A stretch of DNA of 64,000 bases from DSXH01 sp037446915 (GTDB lineage Bacteria; Bacteroidota; Ignavibacteria; Ignavibacteriales; Melioribacteraceae): contig JBBIHP010000003.1 in assembly GCA_037446915.1 (NCBI GenBank), positions 4,082-68,081 of the forward strand, given 5' to 3'. Both the position numbers and the translations under genes were made by a program. The notes beneath the pieces were generated by a model, which ran no database searches, was not told the DNA's origin, and saw only the letters and a program-made list of their open reading frames with translations. Shown piece after piece: positions 36,170 through 45,302 of this stretch; the stretch's first letter is position 1; each line of letters starts with the position of its first letter.

Positions 36170-36496
36170 TCACATTAATCTATAATACCGTTCAATTTCT
36201 AACTCAAGCTCGTCAAAATTTATAATCCTTGCTTTCCGAATGTATTCCTTTCCATCAAAGTAAAATAAAATTGTCGGAACGGTAAAAACACTTTTCTGTG
36301 CAGCTAGTTCTTTTGCTTCTGCAATGTTTACATAAATGAATTTTATCTCGGGATATTTATCTGCAAGAAATTCTTTCATCTTGGGCTTCAGCACTTTACA
36401 TACGTTGCAGTCGGGTGTGCTCATATAGAATGCCGCAGCATACTTCGATTTAATTACTTCATCAAATTCTAATTGAGTTGTAATTTCATTTTGCAT
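36170..36496 (-). CDS. Thioredoxin-fold protein
   Basis: 108 residues from the ATG preceded by GGAG; an upstream in-frame start adds 13 unrelated residues. The active-site motif is C30-N-V-C33 in STPDCNVCKVLKP, with the cis-proline region FTVPTILFY near residue 75. No signal peptide, so it is cytoplasmic. It should reduce disulfides or transfer electrons, but CNVC is not the classical CGPC and the redox partner is unknown. Confidence 0.8.
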   Translation of the reverse strand: MQNEITTQLEFDEVIKSKYAAAFYMSTPDCNVCKVLKPKMKEFLADKYPEIKFIYVNIAEAKELAAQKSVFTVPTILFYFDGKEYIRKARIINFDELELEIERYYRLM

Positions 36497-36567
36497 CGTT
36501 TGGATATTTCTCCGTAATAGAATGCGGAAGAACACGAATTATATTGATTTCCGCGGATAAACAATAA

Positions 36568-36999
36568 TTAAGAAGAATGATCTGCAACAACAAGCCAGTT
36601 GCCCTTAATCTTCTTATAAAGCAAAGTAAAATATCCTTCTACCGAAGGTTTATCCGGGTAATCGAGTTTCCATTTACCAATCATAAATGCAGAATCGTTT
36701 CCGAGCCCTTCAAGTGAAATTACCTCGAAAGAAAGTTTTCCCATCGCTTCTTTATCGGGATAACCTTTCCTGTAATTTTCTAAAGTCTCGTTCCATCCAT
36801 ATTGAACACCGCGCTTACCAATAAACCTTAATGAATCCGAATTCCAGTATCCATCCATATAACCTTCAAGGTCACCTTTGTTCCATGCAATTCTTTGTTG
36901 TTCAAGAGCTTCAAGAATTTTAGCTTGATCTACTTCGGAAAACATCTGGGCAATTATTGCAGATGATAAAAACATCAAAGCAAAAATAACTTTTCTCAT
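36568..36999 (-). CDS. Secreted NTF2-like (DUF4440/SnoaL) protein
   Basis: 143 residues with a signal peptide (about 1-17). The mature part is one NTF2-like cone: ILEALEQQRIAWNKGDLEGYMDGYWNSDSLRFIG, then GWNETLENYRKGYP and GYFTLLYKKIKGNWLVVADHSS. The family includes small-molecule binders, isomerases and immunity-type proteins; no catalytic set is evident. It overlaps the end of the alaX-like gene by 4 bp, so the two are translationally coupled. Confidence 0.75.
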   Translation of the reverse strand: MRKVIFALMFLSSAIIAQMFSEVDQAKILEALEQQRIAWNKGDLEGYMDGYWNSDSLRFIGKRGVQYGWNETLENYRKGYPDKEAMGKLSFEVISLEGLGNDSAFMIGKWKLDYPDKPSVEGYFTLLYKKIKGNWLVVADHSS

Positions 37000-37454
37000 T
37001 TTGGCTCGTTAATTTTAAAACGGACTCTTAATACACCGTCATTAAAATCGGTCGATATAATTCTGAATCCACCGATCTCTTTTGTTGATGTTACATGCAG
37101 ACCGCTACACAAACATTTATCATAATCACCAATACTGATTACCCTTAAATTATCCCCGGAATCTTCGGGCAGCCGACCAAGATTAAAATAATTCTGAGCT
37201 TCATCTTTACTCATAAAACTTTCGGTAACGGGAAGATCAAGAGCAATTTTCTCGTTTACAATCTCTTCAATCTTTTTTATTTCTTCAGTAGCTAAATTGC
37301 GATCGAAGTGATAATCGCATTTCGATTTTTTCTTTTCGATGTGCGCACTGAAAGCTCTGCCCCGTTTAAACATCTGATCCATTGTTCCATTAAGAAGATG
37401 CTCTGCGCTATGCATCGGGGCATAATAAGATTTAGGGTTTTCGTTGTATTCCAT
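36996..37454 (-). CDS. AlaX-type alanyl-tRNA editing protein
   Basis: 152 residues equivalent to the editing/SAD domain of alanyl-tRNA synthetase. The zinc-binding signature is complete: H15-S-A-E-H19 and C116-S-G-L-H120. Such free-standing domains hydrolyse Ser- or Gly-tRNA(Ala) mischarged by AlaRS, protecting translation. The motif reads CSGLH rather than the commoner CGGTH, so it may be a divergent subclass. It is followed by the NTF2-like gene in the same transcript. Confidence 0.82.
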   Translation of the reverse strand: MEYNENPKSYYAPMHSAEHLLNGTMDQMFKRGRAFSAHIEKKKSKCDYHFDRNLATEEIKKIEEIVNEKIALDLPVTESFMSKDEAQNYFNLGRLPEDSGDNLRVISIGDYDKCLCSGLHVTSTKEIGGFRIISTDFNDGVLRVRFKINEPK

Positions 37455-37460
37455 ATTTTA

Positions 37461-37516
37461 TTCTTGCTCTTAATCTTGCTCTCGATCATGATCAGGATTA
37501 AGATCATGATCAAGAA
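37461..37516. repeat. Compound repeat with two GATCATGATC palindromes
   Basis: GATCATGATC occurs twice (37484-37493 and 37502-37511). Outer arms TTCTTG (37461-37466) and CAAGAA (37511-37516) and inner arms TTAATC and GATTAA could form a hairpin. It fills the gap between the S9 peptidase and alaX genes. Confidence 0.6.
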
Positions 37517-37524
37517 GCTGAAGT

Positions 37525-39726
37525 TTAATCTTTAGCTGTATCCAATTCCCTATTAAGCAAGTGTTTAAACCAGAATTTTACTCTTTCTCTTGTTGCGTGC
37601 TGAGCAAGCGGCATTCCGATACCATGACGCTGATTTGGATAAAGCATCATCTCAAAGTCTTTATTTAATCTTTGCAATTCAAAAATCAGCTGGATGGAAT
37701 TCTGCATATGAACATTGTCATCAATTGTTCCGTGAGTAATTAGCATTTTACCTTTGTATTTATCAACATAGCTAAGAACCGAGCCGGCTTTATATCCATC
37801 TGGATTTTCTGCTGGTGTATCCATGTAACGTTCCGTGTACACATTATCATAAAGTTTCCAATCCATTACGCCAAACTCCGCAATACCGTGTGTAAAATAA
37901 TCCGCTTCTCTTGTAAGAGCCAGGGCAGTAACATAACCGCCGTAGCTTCCGCCGGTAATTCCAATTTTAGTTGTATCGATAAATGATTTAGTCTTCAGCC
38001 ATTTTACAGCAGCCGTGTAATCATTCATTTCCCATTTACCTAAATTGCGATGCATAAGTGCAACACCTTTTTTACCAAAATGACCTGCGCCACGATGATC
38101 GACAGAAATTGATATTATACCGTTTTGTGCAAGAAAACTTTGAGCTAATCCCATCGAATAAGAATTTCTAACGGATCCTGAATTTGGTCCGCCATATTCA
38201 TTGAATATTACAGCATACTTTTTATTTGGGTCGAAATCTGCCGGCAGATACCATATAGCTGGAAGTTCGTAACCATCGCCGGAAGGGATTGTGAAGAGTT
38301 CAACTTTTGCAAGCTCAATTTCATCATTAGCCGGATTTCGAGAATCGCTAAGTGTTCGGATCAATTTCCCATCCAGAGAATATAATTCCGATTTGGATGG
38401 AGTTGTAATGTTACTATATGAATCGATATAATATTTTCCACCCGGAGAAACAGAAATGTTATGCGTACCGGGAACAGTGGTTAATTGTTTGAATCCGCTT
38501 CCGTCCAGATTAACTACAAATAAATGTCGTTCAGTACTTTTCTCTTTCCATCCAGTAAAGAATATTCTCTTATTGGCTTCATCAACAAGATTTATGCTTG
38601 TTACTTCCCACTCACCCTGAGTCAATCTTTTCTTGAGTTTTCCATTCATGTCGTAATAATAGAGATGTGCAAATCCATCAACATTTGAATGAAGTATGAA
38701 TCCGCTTTTATTATCGAAGAAATAGAGATTCTCAAACCATTCAACCCATTCCTTCTGCTTTTCATTATAGAGTTCCGATTTCTTACCAGTTTGCGTATCT
38801 ACATTATAAATAATGATGTTATCCTGGCCCCGGTTCATCCATTGAACAGTTAACTTGTTTTCTCGAGTCCAGGTAGGCCAAGCAATGTAGTGATCGGCTT
38901 TCTCATCAAAATCTGCCCAAACAACTTTGCTATCAGTTACATTTGCAATACCAAATTTTACATATGGATTAGGATCGCCGGCTTTTGGATAGCGCTGCTT
39001 TTCAAGTTCGCCATGCTGACCATCTGCCCTGGTAATAAAGAATTCCGGGACAGGATGATCGTCGAATCTTAAGAATGCAATTTTGTCGCTATTAGGGGAC
39101 CACCAGAATGCTGAATACTGTGTAGCACGACCGAGAATTTCTTCCATGTATACCCACGAAGCCCAGCCGTTATATATTAAGTCGGTCCCATCATTTGTTA
39201 TCTGAATTTCTTTATCGTTATCAATATCAAAAACAAAGAGATTATTATTTTTTACATAAGCTGCTTTTTTACCATCGGGAGAAAGTTTAGGAACCTTTTC
39301 CTCTTTGTCATCTTGTGTTAATTGTTTGAAGGAATTATCCGGGCGTGAATAAAAGTAGAGATTATTTTTCTGATTGAACAGATAATAATTATAATCTTTA
39401 CTAACAGCCGAAGGCCGTTCAATTGAAAATCCTTCTGGTAATTCTATTCCGCTGTTATCAACATATAAAGAGGATTCGCCGGTGAGAACATTTGTTTTCA
39501 TAAGTTGAGGACGGGAACCGGGTTTAGCCGGATCGGCTTTTGTTTCCAGGTAATGATTCTCGTCTGCCCAGCCCTGAGGACGCGCCATCATCATCATTGC
39601 GCGCATGTCTCTGCCACCTTCGTAAACCTGCTTGTAGGTGAGCTTTTTCTTTTGTGCGGATGAGTCTTGTATAACAATAATTGATAATACTAATATCAAC
39701 AATAAAAATAATTTTGATTTTTTCAT
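37525..39726 (-). CDS. Secreted S9-family dipeptidyl peptidase (DPP-IV-like)
   Basis: 733 residues with a signal peptide (about 1-24). An eight-bladed propeller (about 45-460, including SPDGKKAAYVKNNNLFV and WASWVYMEEILGR with the double-Glu substrate-anchoring motif) precedes the alpha/beta hydrolase domain. The triad is S594 (GGSYGGYV), Asp669/670 (HGTIDDNVH) and H701 (NQRHGI). DPP-IV enzymes release X-Pro or similar dipeptides from the N-terminus. Together with the POT transporter and other peptidases here it suggests growth on peptides. Confidence 0.9.
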   Translation of the reverse strand: MKKSKLFLLLILVLSIIVIQDSSAQKKKLTYKQVYEGGRDMRAMMMMARPQGWADENHYLETKADPAKPGSRPQLMKTNVLTGESSLYVDNSGIELPEGFSIERPSAVSKDYNYYLFNQKNNLYFYSRPDNSFKQLTQDDKEEKVPKLSPDGKKAAYVKNNNLFVFDIDNDKEIQITNDGTDLIYNGWASWVYMEEILGRATQYSAFWWSPNSDKIAFLRFDDHPVPEFFITRADGQHGELEKQRYPKAGDPNPYVKFGIANVTDSKVVWADFDEKADHYIAWPTWTRENKLTVQWMNRGQDNIIIYNVDTQTGKKSELYNEKQKEWVEWFENLYFFDNKSGFILHSNVDGFAHLYYYDMNGKLKKRLTQGEWEVTSINLVDEANKRIFFTGWKEKSTERHLFVVNLDGSGFKQLTTVPGTHNISVSPGGKYYIDSYSNITTPSKSELYSLDGKLIRTLSDSRNPANDEIELAKVELFTIPSGDGYELPAIWYLPADFDPNKKYAVIFNEYGGPNSGSVRNSYSMGLAQSFLAQNGIISISVDHRGAGHFGKKGVALMHRNLGKWEMNDYTAAVKWLKTKSFIDTTKIGITGGSYGGYVTALALTREADYFTHGIAEFGVMDWKLYDNVYTERYMDTPAENPDGYKAGSVLSYVDKYKGKMLITHGTIDDNVHMQNSIQLIFELQRLNKDFEMMLYPNQRHGIGMPLAQHATRERVKFWFKHLLNRELDTAKD

Positions 39727-39782
39727 TCCAACCCCTGATTATTCATATAAAATGTTATTTGCCAAATTGATAAATTAAAATA

Positions 39783-40754
39783 TTACCATGCATAGGCTTC
39801 AGGTGCCTGTCCCCCCGGACCCGGCCATATTTCATCAAGCTTTTTTAATGTTTCTTCGCTCAATTTAAGTTCAAGTGCTTTAGCATTTTCTTCAAGTTGT
39901 TCAACTGTTCTCGGACCGATAATCGGAGAAGTCACCACCGGATTATTCAGCACCCATGCAAGTGCAACATCTGCTGGTCTTTGATTAATTTCTTTACACA
40001 AATTTTCATATGCTTCAATTAGAGGACGTAATTTCTCAACCGACTTCTGCAGTGGCTCTCTTGTTCGTCTACCTTCGGCTGCTTTTTCCAGAACGCCGCA
40101 CAAAATTCCTCCGCCTAATGGACTCCATGGAATCAATCCGATACCAAAAGCTTTACACGCTGGAATTACCTCCAGCTCTATATGTCTATTACGCAGACTA
40201 TAAATACTTTGTTCGGAAACAATTCCAAGCGCGTGTCTCTCTTTTGCCTTGTAAAATGCCTCAGCTAAATTCCATGCGGCAAAATTACTGCTGCCGACAT
40301 AAAGCACTTTACCTTCAGTAATTAACTGATCCATTGCCTGGTAAATTTCGTCCCAGGGGGAATTCCTATCAATATGATGCATCTGATACAGATCTATGTG
40401 ATCTGTCTGCATTCTCTTTAAACTATCTTCGCATGCTTTCTTGATATGATACGCAGAAAGTTTTGCATCATTAGGACCATCGCCCATTTTACCGTAAACT
40501 TTTGTAGCAAGAACAACCTTGTCTCTACGGTTTTTATCTTCAGCAAACCAGCGACCAATAATATTCTCTGTAACACCAACACCTTTTTCCCATCCATATA
40601 CATTCGCTGTATCAAAAAAATTAATACCGAGTTCAAGAGAACGGTTCATAATCTTAAAACTATCTTCTTCCGATGTATAAGGACCGAAGTTCATTGTCCC
40701 CAGGCAAAGCTTACTTACTTTTAATCCTGTTCTTCCTAAATATGCATATTCCAT
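39783..40754 (-). CDS. Aldo/keto reductase
   Basis: 323 residues, a complete (beta/alpha)8 NADPH-dependent oxidoreductase. It shows LCLGTMNFGPYTSEEDSFKIM, the catalytic Asp/Tyr stretch FFDTANVYG, Lys in VVLATKVYG, His in LYQMHHIDRNSPWDE, and the cofactor region SPIIGPRTVEQLEENAKAL. This is the 'YajO/general stress protein 69' type subgroup that reduces aldehydes. It stands alone with a modest upstream gap. The substrate is not predictable. Confidence 0.88.
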   Translation of the reverse strand: MEYAYLGRTGLKVSKLCLGTMNFGPYTSEEDSFKIMNRSLELGINFFDTANVYGWEKGVGVTENIIGRWFAEDKNRRDKVVLATKVYGKMGDGPNDAKLSAYHIKKACEDSLKRMQTDHIDLYQMHHIDRNSPWDEIYQAMDQLITEGKVLYVGSSNFAAWNLAEAFYKAKERHALGIVSEQSIYSLRNRHIELEVIPACKAFGIGLIPWSPLGGGILCGVLEKAAEGRRTREPLQKSVEKLRPLIEAYENLCKEINQRPADVALAWVLNNPVVTSPIIGPRTVEQLEENAKALELKLSEETLKKLDEIWPGPGGQAPEAYAW

Positions 40755-40822
40755 TTTAATTACCTTTCATAAATTAGCATAAAAAAATATACCGGATTAA
40801 ATTATAAATCCGGCACATCACT

Positions 40823-43273
40823 TCATTTATCCTTCTTCAATATTACATCTATTGCAGCGGCAAGATCCTGTAAGTGATATTTAGTAATATCATCTTTTGA
40901 TTTTGCAGCTGATACTGTTAATTTATTTTTTAATTCGATCAGTTTACCTCTGGCAACTGGTGGTAAATCTGTAAATTGAGTTGCCTGTTGAACCGGTGCC
41001 TGGGTTGGTCTTCCGGTAGTTACTGGTGTTTGCAGTGCTGGTTTTTCCGGATTTATTTTATTTCCAAGTTCTTCAATAAGCGCCCGTTGAATTTTGCGGC
41101 GGTATGGATCGATGCTAACACTCTTATCATTCAACTCTCCGAAAATACCGTTTGTTAGATCCCCAATAAATTCACTAACCGAATAAATTTTTTCTCCTTT
41201 ATATGCTTTCGATTCTGCATCAGACATCCTTTGAATTCTTGCATCGATTAATAAGTTTTTTATCAGACTTATCTGATCATTTGTAATTCTATCAACATTA
41301 CCAAACGGTTGAATCAAATCGAGCAATTCTCTTTTAACTAATATCGGGTTGAATTTAAAACCTTCTTGCAACAGAAGGTTCATTGCTTTTTTCTGTCGTT
41401 CATACGGAACAAGACTGTAAACAGCGCCGGATTGTCCTATATGCTTATCAATTTTATTAACACCACCAATAATCATAGCAACATGACCTAACTCTCTTGC
41501 TCTTTGCTGCAATACTCTTTCATAGAGTAAATTCAACATTGAATAATCGTCACCTTCTTTAGTTGTTCCGGCTGGAATGATAAAATCCATAATCCTATAA
41601 ATATTTTTCAATCCAAGTTCTGTTGCTAAAATTCCATCGTCACCCATATCCTCTGTTTGCGCAGAGGGATCGTATTGAGAGAAATTACTGAATTGAAGAA
41701 ATGGATTTGTGTCCTGGCGTCTTACAATTTTTTCTAAGAATGGTCTTTCTTCATCGGGAGTTTTAGCTTCCGGAATTGGTGAATAACCCCACTCAGTTGC
41801 AAACTTATCGTAAATACTTATCATGGGATAAAGTCTAACGTTATCTCCGGGTTGCGCAACATAATTAAATCTTCCGTAATCCATAATTGATGCTTCATTG
41901 CCATACTTTTCAGTGAAGGATTTACTTCTTAGACTATCAACCGGAAAGACAGAGCTTGCGCGCCCATTATGAGGAAATCCGAGTGAGTGACCAACCTCGT
42001 GAGCAACAACGTACCTTAGCAATTCACCCATTAAATCATCGGGAAGTGGAATTCTTTGAGCGCGTGGATCGAGTGGTGCAACCTGACTAAAATACCATGT
42101 GGTAAGTAAATTCATAACATTATGATAGATTTTAATATCAGCTTCAAGAATTTCACCTGTTCGCGGATCGTGCACATGAGGACCGTAAGCATTCTCAATT
42201 GTACTTGGCAGCCAACTTATAGATGAAACTGTTGCATCTTCAGTATTCCAGTTTGGATCCTCTTCAATTGTAGGAGCGTACCTTGCAATTATTGCATTTT
42301 TAAATCCCGCCTGTTCGAAAGCAACCTGCCAATCTTCTACTGCTTGCTTAAAATAAGGTTTCCATTTTTCTGGAACCGATCGATCAATGTAAAATACAAT
42401 TGGCTTAATGGGTTCAGAAAGTTTTAATGAAGGATCCTTTTTATCGAGGCGCCATCGTGTAATATAGGTTCTAATTTCTGTCCGGTGGGAATCATAACCG
42501 TAATCTTCCTGTGAAATACTAAAAAATCCAACGCGGGAATCTGAGAGACGTGGCATCATTGGTTCTTTTGGCAAATGAACCATGCTGTAATGCATCATTA
42601 CAGATACTGTTCCAAGTGTATTATCTGTTGGAACTACATCAACATCAAAAGTAAGAACAACATCTGCTTCAACATTTTCCGGGTAAGCAGTAATTTTTTC
42701 TATGAATGTGCGTTTCGGATCGAGTCTTCTGGCATTATAGTTTTTCTTGGGAACGAATTCTGTTTTTTCGGCAGTTAGAAATTCTGTTACATCAATTACA
42801 GAAGAGCTATCCTGTCCGTATGCCTGGACATCGAACGACATTAATATCGGAGGAAATGTTGAGGCATCGACCGCATTATAAACTGCTTTTTCTTCATCTG
42901 AAACAACAGCATACTGAATTTGGCGAAGTAATATTTGATCGTTTCGTTTGTCCCATCTAACCACCTGATTATTGTAGGCAACTCCGCCATATCCAAGTTT
43001 CGATTGAACTTTTTTAATCTGAGAAACCCATAGAAATAATCTTCCTATTTCATTTTTAGGAATTTCATAAAACCATTTTCCATCTACAAAATGAACAGTA
43101 AAAACACCATTGCTTGATTTAGCTTCTTTTGTAATAACTTCTGCATAAGATTTGATTTTTGATTTCTTAACTTCCTGTTTTTGTTCCTGTCCATAGATAA
43201 AATTAGTTGAGAAAAAAGAAATAATTATGATTAGCGATAATGATTTTAAGAGTGGTGAGAAATACTTTTTCAT
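40823..43273 (-). CDS. Large secreted zinc-dependent metalloprotease (DUF5117/DUF5118/DUF4953 type)
   Basis: 816 residues from the ATG preceded by GGGG; a start 15 bp upstream lacks a ribosome site. A signal peptide (about 1-29) is followed by DUF5118/5117-like regions and a catalytic domain with H425-E-V-G-H429-S-L-G-F-P-H435, an HExxHxxGxxH metzincin zinc site. YDKFATEWGYSP lies downstream. A Pro/Thr/Gln-rich segment near 755-780 links to a short helical tail. These proteases are common in Bacteroidota and act outside the cytoplasm; specific substrates are unknown. Confidence 0.88.
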   Translation of the reverse strand: MKKYFSPLLKSLSLIIIISFFSTNFIYGQEQKQEVKKSKIKSYAEVITKEAKSSNGVFTVHFVDGKWFYEIPKNEIGRLFLWVSQIKKVQSKLGYGGVAYNNQVVRWDKRNDQILLRQIQYAVVSDEEKAVYNAVDASTFPPILMSFDVQAYGQDSSSVIDVTEFLTAEKTEFVPKKNYNARRLDPKRTFIEKITAYPENVEADVVLTFDVDVVPTDNTLGTVSVMMHYSMVHLPKEPMMPRLSDSRVGFFSISQEDYGYDSHRTEIRTYITRWRLDKKDPSLKLSEPIKPIVFYIDRSVPEKWKPYFKQAVEDWQVAFEQAGFKNAIIARYAPTIEEDPNWNTEDATVSSISWLPSTIENAYGPHVHDPRTGEILEADIKIYHNVMNLLTTWYFSQVAPLDPRAQRIPLPDDLMGELLRYVVAHEVGHSLGFPHNGRASSVFPVDSLRSKSFTEKYGNEASIMDYGRFNYVAQPGDNVRLYPMISIYDKFATEWGYSPIPEAKTPDEERPFLEKIVRRQDTNPFLQFSNFSQYDPSAQTEDMGDDGILATELGLKNIYRIMDFIIPAGTTKEGDDYSMLNLLYERVLQQRARELGHVAMIIGGVNKIDKHIGQSGAVYSLVPYERQKKAMNLLLQEGFKFNPILVKRELLDLIQPFGNVDRITNDQISLIKNLLIDARIQRMSDAESKAYKGEKIYSVSEFIGDLTNGIFGELNDKSVSIDPYRRKIQRALIEELGNKINPEKPALQTPVTTGRPTQAPVQQATQFTDLPPVARGKLIELKNKLTVSAAKSKDDITKYHLQDLAAAIDVILKKDK

Positions 43274-43420
43274 ATCAGCCCCGTTCATTTGAAATTAAAG
43301 GGATAATTAACAAAACCATTTTTAACAATATAAACTTATAGTCAAAAAAAGAGATTCTCAAGAAACAGTTTTACTAAATATTATTATATTTTCTTTGAAA
43401 AAAATTAAAACCGTGTAATA

Positions 43421-43894
43421 ATGAGAAAAAAGAGCTACCCCATTTTTTTAATTTTTATTCTATTAACTTTCTGCTCGAAAGATCAGGAGATATTTCCCGA
43501 ATATTTTTTTGAATTAAATTTAACAAGGAAGCTTACCGGTTCCGAAGCAAAAAATTTTGTTAACCGGCTCCATTTTAATCCGGTTACAATCGAAAGGAAT
43601 GAAATTGGTTTTTACGGTGGAGTTAAAGGCAATGCCATAATTTATGTTACATTTTATGATAATGAATCTGCTTCTAATAATAATTATAAAAAGATGACTG
43701 AAAAGATCTCTCCCGAAAATTCCGTCTTTACTAATGGAACTTACATTAGCGTTTCCGGAAGAAACATTTATCGAACATATGGTATGGGACAAACCCATTA
43801 TGTGTTTACGTCGTCAAACATGCTGTTCTGGGTTTCAGTCGAAACGAATTGGGCACAAGATTTTTTAACTGAGTATCTGAAAATTCTTGATTGA
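43421..43894 (+). CDS. Putative lipoprotein of unknown function
   Basis: 157 residues. The N-terminus is a lipoprotein signal (RKKSYPIFLIFILLTFC, lipobox Cys18). The mature part alternates helices and strands (FVNRLHF..., NAIIYVTFYDNESASNNNYKKM, GMGQTHYVFTSSNMLFWVSVE), a layout like proteins that measure or bind small periplasmic ligands, but no family is recognised. It is transcribed away from the metalloprotease gene. Confidence 0.65.
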   Translation: MRKKSYPIFLIFILLTFCSKDQEIFPEYFFELNLTRKLTGSEAKNFVNRLHFNPVTIERNEIGFYGGVKGNAIIYVTFYDNESASNNNYKKMTEKISPENSVFTNGTYISVSGRNIYRTYGMGQTHYVFTSSNMLFWVSVETNWAQDFLTEYLKILD

Positions 43895-44073
43895 TAGAAT
43901 AAAGTTTATTTATTGTCAGATGTAATTGGGGATGGGAAAGGGGAAAGAGTTCTGTTTTGGAATCTCCGGCTATTGAAGGATCAATTATTTTATAGAATTT
44001 TATTCTGGTAGTACTTCCTTTAGTGGATTCTCTTCAACTGAAGACGAACTTACAAAACTAATAAGGAGAATTT

Positions 44074-44484
44074 ATGGATCAATTAGATGGTATTAATATG
44101 GAATCGGAAGGTACTTTAAAACAGCCAACATTTTTCCAGATGATCTTCACACAAATGATTAAGGACATGAAGTTCGTAGGCATGTTTGTAATAATAATGG
44201 GCGCTCTTAATTGCCTTTCAATAATCGGTGCCATTGTTGGCATTCCATACATATTTATCGGTATACGAATTCGTGAAGCCGCCGAACAATTCGAAATTTT
44301 TAAGATGACTAATGATGCAAGAGCTATGCGAGCCGGATTCGAATTACAAGCCAAATACTTTAAGATAATTAAGATACTTATTATTATCGGATTGGTTTTA
44401 ATGGTTCTTGGTATAATACTTTTCTTTGCGCTGCTTATACCATTTATCTCTACAATATATGAATATCAGCAGTACGGATCGTAG
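44074..44484 (+). CDS. DUF5362-like membrane protein
   Basis: 136 residues with AAGGAG before the ATG. A short acidic N-terminus is followed by three to four membrane helices (about 35-50, 50-67, 104-127). The central IGIRIREAAEQFEIFKMTNDARAMRAGFELQAKYFKI stretch is the conserved cytoplasmic amphipathic part of the DUF5362 family. Function unknown. It ends at a bidirectional terminator shared with the convergent gene. Confidence 0.7.
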   Translation: MDQLDGINMESEGTLKQPTFFQMIFTQMIKDMKFVGMFVIIMGALNCLSIIGAIVGIPYIFIGIRIREAAEQFEIFKMTNDARAMRAGFELQAKYFKIIKILIIIGLVLMVLGIILFFALLIPFISTIYEYQQYGS

Positions 44485-44542
44485 AGAACATTATATCATT
44501 AATAAAGAATAGAAATTCTGTAGTAATAGCGACATAAATTAT

Positions 44543-44575
44543 AAAGCCCTCTCAATTAGAGAGGGCTTTTTATTT
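44543..44575. terminator. Bidirectional Rho-independent terminator
   Basis: AAAGCCCTCTC and GAGAGGGCTTT form an 11-bp stem with a short AATTA loop, followed by T residues on the + strand and preceded by A-rich sequence for the minus strand. It lies between convergent genes. Confidence 0.9.
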
Positions 44576-44577
44576 GC

Positions 44578-45282
44578 CTAATCAAATACCTTCTCTAATT
44601 CCTGATATTTATTATGCACTTTATCAACTGCAGAAATAATTGCATCCTTATTCCCTTTAGCAACAGTATTATTCAATTCATTTACCGCTTTATTAAGATC
44701 ATTTCTTGCAGCAGTGAATTTTTCTGTTCTCGATTCCAAACGTTTTGAAAGTTGTGATTTCAAAACATCTTCAATTTTTAATTTCATTTCTGCAGCCGCT
44801 TCTTTAATCTTAGCCAGGTTATATTCAGGTGCATAATAGTGATACAACATATAAAGAACCTGGTGAAAAGCATCAACTTCTTTAACCATCGGTTTTACGA
44901 CGCGAACCAGACCTTCGTAAAGAGCGTGAAGTTTTTCTGCCTCATCCAATATTGCTTGCGTATTATCTTTATCAATGGCAGTTTTGTAAGCAACCACACA
45001 ATCATTCAGTTTCTTAAGCCCCTCTTCCCATTTCGGCTTTTTGTCCTGTAATATTCCCTTTAATTCAACCGAATTAATTTTCTCCATCCCTTTTTGAATA
45101 TCCGGTAAGAGAGATTTAAGCATGGAAATATTTTTTTCCGGCCATGCCGTATGCCATAACTGATAAATAACTTCATGGAATGCGGTTAATTCAGGAACAT
45201 CCGACGATGTTTCGTGTTCATGTTGTGCTAAAACCGGAAATGAAATAAACACAAATAATAATATTACTACTAACTTCTTCAT
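44578..45282 (-). CDS. Secreted helical protein with internal duplication, downstream of hppA
   Basis: 234 residues with a signal peptide (about 1-20) and a GAGGT ribosome site. The mature part is all helical and made of two copies of one unit: AFHEVIYQLWHTAWPEKNISMLKSLLPDIQKGMEKI (from ~35) and AFHQVLYMLYHYYAPEYNLAKIKEAAAEMKLKIEDV (from ~138). Each carries an F-H-x-V-x-Y-x-L-x-H pattern, so up to four conserved His plus the leading HEHE could bind metal. The fold may be cytochrome c-prime-like but there is no CxxCH heme motif. It starts 20 bp after the pyrophosphatase gene. Confidence 0.7.
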   Translation of the reverse strand: MKKLVVILLFVFISFPVLAQHEHETSSDVPELTAFHEVIYQLWHTAWPEKNISMLKSLLPDIQKGMEKINSVELKGILQDKKPKWEEGLKKLNDCVVAYKTAIDKDNTQAILDEAEKLHALYEGLVRVVKPMVKEVDAFHQVLYMLYHYYAPEYNLAKIKEAAAEMKLKIEDVLKSQLSKRLESRTEKFTAARNDLNKAVNELNNTVAKGNKDAIISAVDKVHNKYQELEKVFD

Positions 45283-45302
45283 TTACTACCTCTTCATTTA
45301 TG

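Noticed and set aside
37484..37511. GATCATGATC pair as a regulator operator
   Set aside because: It lies between the end of one gene and the start of another on the same strand and resembles repeat filler; no regulator is nearby, so it is listed as a repeat only.
42706..42960. 84-residue + strand frame inside the metalloprotease gene
   Set aside because: Antisense shadow with no ribosome site or recognisable motif.
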